Positions 61,209-64,000 of a stretch of DNA of 64,000 nucleotides are shown here, piece by piece. Below the pieces are notes generated by a model, which had not been told where the DNA came from, ran no database searches, and saw nothing but the letters and a program-made list of their open reading frames with translations. Made by a program: the position numbers and the translations under genes. The first letter of the stretch is position 1. The number at the start of each line of letters is the position of its first letter. The DNA is from Mucilaginibacter sp. (GTDB taxonomy: Bacteria; Bacteroidota; Bacteroidia; Sphingobacteriales; Sphingobacteriaceae), in NCBI RefSeq assembly GCF_028288225.1, contig NZ_JAQBOC010000049.1:1-64000 (forward strand), written 5' to 3'.

Positions 61209-62141
61209 ATGGAAAAATCATCTAGAATTTATATTGCTGGCCACCGTGGTATGGTTGGATCAGCAATACAACGCAAACTGGAAAAAGAAGGTTTCAGTAA
61301 ATTTATAACCCGCACCTCGGATACACTCGACTTAAGGAACCAGCAACAGGTTGCTGATTTTTTTGATCAGGAAAAACCTGATTACGTTTTTTTAGCGGCA
61401 GCAAAAGTTGGCGGAATTATTGCTAATAACACATACAGGGCCGAATTTTTATATGATAATCTTCAAATCCAAAATAATGTTATCCACAACTCATACCTTA
61501 GTGGTGTAAAAAAACTGATGTTTTTAGGGTCAAGCTGCATTTACCCAAAGCTGGCCCCGCAACCGCTAAAAGAAGAGTACTTGCTTACAGGGTTACTGGA
61601 GCCTACTAATGAACCTTACGCTATAGCAAAAATTGCGGGCATTAAAATGTGTGATGCTTATCGTGCTCAATATGGTTGTAACTTTATATCCGTAATGCCT
61701 ACTAACCTGTATGGTTATAATGATAATTATCATCCGCGAAATTCGCATGTGCTGCCTGCTTTGATCCGCCGGTTTCATGAGGCAAAGGTACTGGGTGTGT
61801 CCGAAGTAACTATTTGGGGAACCGGATCGCCTAAAAGAGAATTTTTATTTGCTGATGATCTTGCTGAGGCCTGTTATTACTTAATGCAGAACTATGATGA
61901 AGAGGGATTGGTTAATATAGGTACCGGCGAAGATCTGTCAATTAAAGACCTGGCCTTGTTAATAAAAGGGATTGTTGGCTACAAAGGTGTAATACAATTT
62001 GATACAACTAAACCTGACGGCACTCCAAGGAAACTAATGGACGTTAGTAAACTTCATAGCAAAGGCTGGAAACATACCGTTAATCTGGAAGACGGTATCA
62101 AGCTGGCCTACCAGGATTTTTTAACGAAACAAGCATATTGA
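61209..62141 (+). CDS. fcl: GDP-L-fucose synthase
   Basis: Converts GDP-4-keto-6-deoxymannose to GDP-L-fucose with NADPH. 310 residues: dinucleotide motif IAGHRGMVGSAIQRKL (about 9-24), FLAAAKVGGIIANNTY (about 64-79), catalytic SSCIYPKLAPQP (Ser near 107) and the YAIAKIAG Tyr-Lys pair (about 136-143). NLYGYNDNYHPRNSHVLPAL is the family's substrate-site stretch. GDP-mannose dehydratase (gmd) is not in the window but may be nearby. Together with the following export gene this suggests the start of a polysaccharide locus. Confidence 0.94.
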   Translation: MEKSSRIYIAGHRGMVGSAIQRKLEKEGFSKFITRTSDTLDLRNQQQVADFFDQEKPDYVFLAAAKVGGIIANNTYRAEFLYDNLQIQNNVIHNSYLSGVKKLMFLGSSCIYPKLAPQPLKEEYLLTGLLEPTNEPYAIAKIAGIKMCDAYRAQYGCNFISVMPTNLYGYNDNYHPRNSHVLPALIRRFHEAKVLGVSEVTIWGTGSPKREFLFADDLAEACYYLMQNYDEEGLVNIGTGEDLSIKDLALLIKGIVGYKGVIQFDTTKPDGTPRKLMDVSKLHSKGWKHTVNLEDGIKLAYQDFLTKQAY

Positions 62142-62373
62142 ACACTTTTAGTAGTAAAACAAACAGGTTATTTTTGAGTTTAAGGTTTAAACAAATTCTG
62201 ACAAAACGTATATTAAAAGCATACTTATTTGGCTGACCTTTTAATATCCTGCTTTGTAATACTGTTCTATTTATGTCACAAAATAATTTTATTTGCTTAA
62301 TATTGCATCAAATTAGTTAATAACCCTATCACAGTTAAGTACAAAACTTTATAACTGGGATTTTTATAAAATA

Positions 62374-64000
62374 ATGAACAATTTTAAGATCTGCCTATTT
62401 TTACTCACTATCTTTTTATGCTTTTTGGTTATTAAACCGGCATCTGCTCAAACTATTCCTTCAAATTTATCAAGCATAAATATTGATGATCTTACCGATC
62501 AGCAAATAACACAATTACTACTCCAGGCTCAAAAGGCAGGACTAACTGACGATCAAATACTGCAACAGGCTCAAAGCAGGGGAATGTCAGGTATCCAGGT
62601 TCAAAAACTGCAAAGCAGGATTAAAGACATTAGAAACAAAAATAAGAGTTTCAAAAGCCCTTCATCCTCAACAGATACCAGTTCCAACAAATTTAACAGA
62701 CGCAGAACAAACTACAGGGACACGCTTGGAACAGATACCTCTTCTGGTAAAACGGATATGTTTGTAAATCTGAAACCTAAAATATTTGGCGCTGATCTAT
62801 TCAGAAACAGTAAAAGTAATACTTTCGAACCTAACCTGAAATTGGCAACGCCTATAAATTATATTGTTGGCCCTGAGGATCAGCTCAATATTAATGTTTA
62901 TGGTAATTCAGTTGTTGATTGGAGCCTTGATGTTTCGCCTGATGGTAATATTAATATTCCGGGCGCCGGTGTGTTACATGTTGCAGGCAAAACAATAGAA
63001 GATGCTACATCTGCAATTAAAAGCAAGCTTGCAGGTAATAATTACGCTATCGGCCGGGGAACAAATGTAAAAGTTAGCTTAGGAAACATACGAAGCATCA
63101 AAGTGATTTTACAGGGGCAGGTGGTTAGGCCGGGAACTTATACATTACCTTCATTAGCAACTGTGTTTAATGCTTTATATTCTGCAGGCGGTCCTAATGA
63201 TGTCGGCTCGTTCAGAAAAATTGAGGTTATACGGAATAACCGGATAGTAAGGCACCTGGATCTATATGATTTTTTGGTAAAGGGAAGCCAGAAAGATAAT
63301 ATCACTTTACAGGATCAGGACGTAATACGTGTACCAACTTATCAAATCCGCGTTGAATTAAAAGGAGAGGTGAAAATTCCGGCGCTATTTGAAACCTTGC
63401 CGGGTGAAACATTAAATAACTTGTTAGATTTTGCCGGCGGATTTACTGACCAGGCTTATACAGCACGTATTAAAGTTGACCAGGTTAGCGATCAGCAGCG
63501 TAAGATAACCGATGTTTTTGAAAATGATTATAAAAGTTATACTCCTTTAAGGGGAGATAAATTTACTGTTGACAAGATTATTGACAGGTATGAAAATCGT
63601 GTACAAATACAAGGGGCGGTTTTCAGGCCAGGTGAATTTGAGCTGCAAAAGGGATTAACATTATCACAGTTGATAAAAAATGCCGGAGGGTTAAAAGAAG
63701 ACGCCTTTACCGGCCGTGGAAGCATAGTTAGACTTAATCCGGATAATACTACCCAGCAAATAGCCTTTAACGTAAAAGATGTATTGAACAAGCCATCGTC
63801 TGATATACCTTTACAACGTGAAGATAGTGTAAATGTAGCTTCTATTTTTGACTTGCGTGATGCATACAAGGTTACCATAAAAGGAGAGGTAAGAAAGCCG
63901 GGGGATTTTATATTTTCAGATAGTATAAAGGTTGCGGACCTTATTGTTAATGCCGGTGGTTTTACAGAAGGGGCCAGCCCTAAGCGTATTGAAGTTTCCC
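62374..64000 (+). CDS. SLBB-domain polysaccharide export protein (Wza-like), 3' end outside window
   Basis: Predicted outer-membrane polysaccharide exporter. The frame from the ATG at 62374 stays open to the window edge (over 540 residues). Signal peptide MNNFKICLFLLTIFLCFLVI followed by cleavage after SAQ. A Gln/Ser-rich segment with two LTDDQILQQAQ-type repeats comes next (about 38-85). Then the Poly_export domain (YIVGPEDQLNINVYGNS, about 168-184; SPDGNINIPGAGVLHVAGKT) and several SLBB domains (VILQGQVVRPGTYTLP, VELKGEVKIPALFETL, VQIQGAVFRPGEFELQKG, VTIKGEVRKPGDFIF). Such long multi-SLBB exporters are typical of Bacteroidota capsule or EPS loci. Confidence 0.9.
   Translation, partial: MNNFKICLFLLTIFLCFLVIKPASAQTIPSNLSSINIDDLTDQQITQLLLQAQKAGLTDDQILQQAQSRGMSGIQVQKLQSRIKDIRNKNKSFKSPSSSTDTSSNKFNRRRTNYRDTLGTDTSSGKTDMFVNLKPKIFGADLFRNSKSNTFEPNLKLATPINYIVGPEDQLNINVYGNSVVDWSLDVSPDGNINIPGAGVLHVAGKTIEDATSAIKSKLAGNNYAIGRGTNVKVSLGNIRSIKVILQGQVVRPGTYTLPSLATVFNALYSAGGPNDVGSFRKIEVIRNNRIVRHLDLYDFLVKGSQKDNITLQDQDVIRVPTYQIRVELKGEVKIPALFETLPGETLNNLLDFAGGFTDQAYTARIKVDQVSDQQRKITDVFENDYKSYTPLRGDKFTVDKIIDRYENRVQIQGAVFRPGEFELQKGLTLSQLIKNAGGLKEDAFTGRGSIVRLNPDNTTQQIAFNVKDVLNKPSSDIPLQREDSVNVASIFDLRDAYKVTIKGEVRKPGDFIFSDSIKVADLIVNAGGFTEGASPKRIEVS

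Overview
The window reads as chromosomal DNA of a Bacteroidota member, most likely family Sphingobacteriaceae (Mucilaginibacter/Pedobacter-like). The evidence is a SusC/SusD pair, an Oar-type TonB receptor, a gliding-type C-terminal sorting domain, GldA and GldF/GldG homologues, a bifunctional OlsF-type acyltransferase, promoters of the TTG-N18-20-TAnnTTTG type, and near absence of Shine-Dalgarno sequences except at a few genes (rpsU, hpf). The genus is inferred from general resemblance, not from a search.

Layout. 1-2460: end of a small mobile element, glyS (-), and a flavin reductase-like protein. 2461-9056: a spacer with a long imperfect inverted repeat, a secreted NHL/Ig-like protein with a T9SS-type C-terminus, gldA, an outer-membrane barrel, and a lipoprotein gene bracketed by 44-bp direct repeats. 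9057-15000: a fused gldF-gldG gene, dnaN, two DUF4397 lipoproteins and a DedA protein. 15035-20764: a phospholipase C-like pseudogene with two in-frame stops, a membrane-anchored MutS-like ATPase, a HAD phosphatase, a frameshifted DUF1972 glycosyltransferase and a methyltransferase. 20899-27832: housekeeping genes rpsT, radC, pheT, a coiled-coil ZapB-like protein, zapA, a probable 6S-like RNA, rny and an Mpo1-like protein. 27935-40071: a TonB receptor whose terminator is split by a 181-bp element, an amino-acid permease, a heptaheme cytochrome lipoprotein, OlsF, a frameshifted helix-hairpin-helix gene, apt, an acyl-CoA dehydrogenase, and a 26-codon membrane micro-ORF with its own terminator. 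40479-45182: a SusC/SusD pair. 45294-60655: the conserved translation/transcription block rpsU-xerC-hpf-tRNA(Thr,Tyr,Gly,Thr)-tuf-tRNA(Trp)-secE-nusG-rplKAJL-rpoBC. 60769-64000: a DUF3467 protein, GDP-L-fucose synthase and an SLBB polysaccharide export protein that runs off the window, probably the start of an exopolysaccharide locus.

Most genes are ordinary core genes; the unusual material lies between them. (1) A small element with 17-bp perfect terminal repeats occurs twice. One copy sits exactly in the loop of an intrinsic terminator with an 8-bp target duplication, and the other lies beside a terminator-like right arm. (2) At about ten loci the spacer consists of a short word iterated on one side and its reverse complement iterated on the other; the word differs between loci, but two words each recur at two loci. 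(3) rpsU and hpf carry strong Shine-Dalgarno sequences, and that of rpsU lies in a hairpin with a copy of the anti-SD sequence. (4) Three genes are disrupted, some at homopolymers, so sequencing error must be excluded before calling them decayed. I see no CRISPR array, prophage, or recognisable defence or secondary-metabolite cluster.
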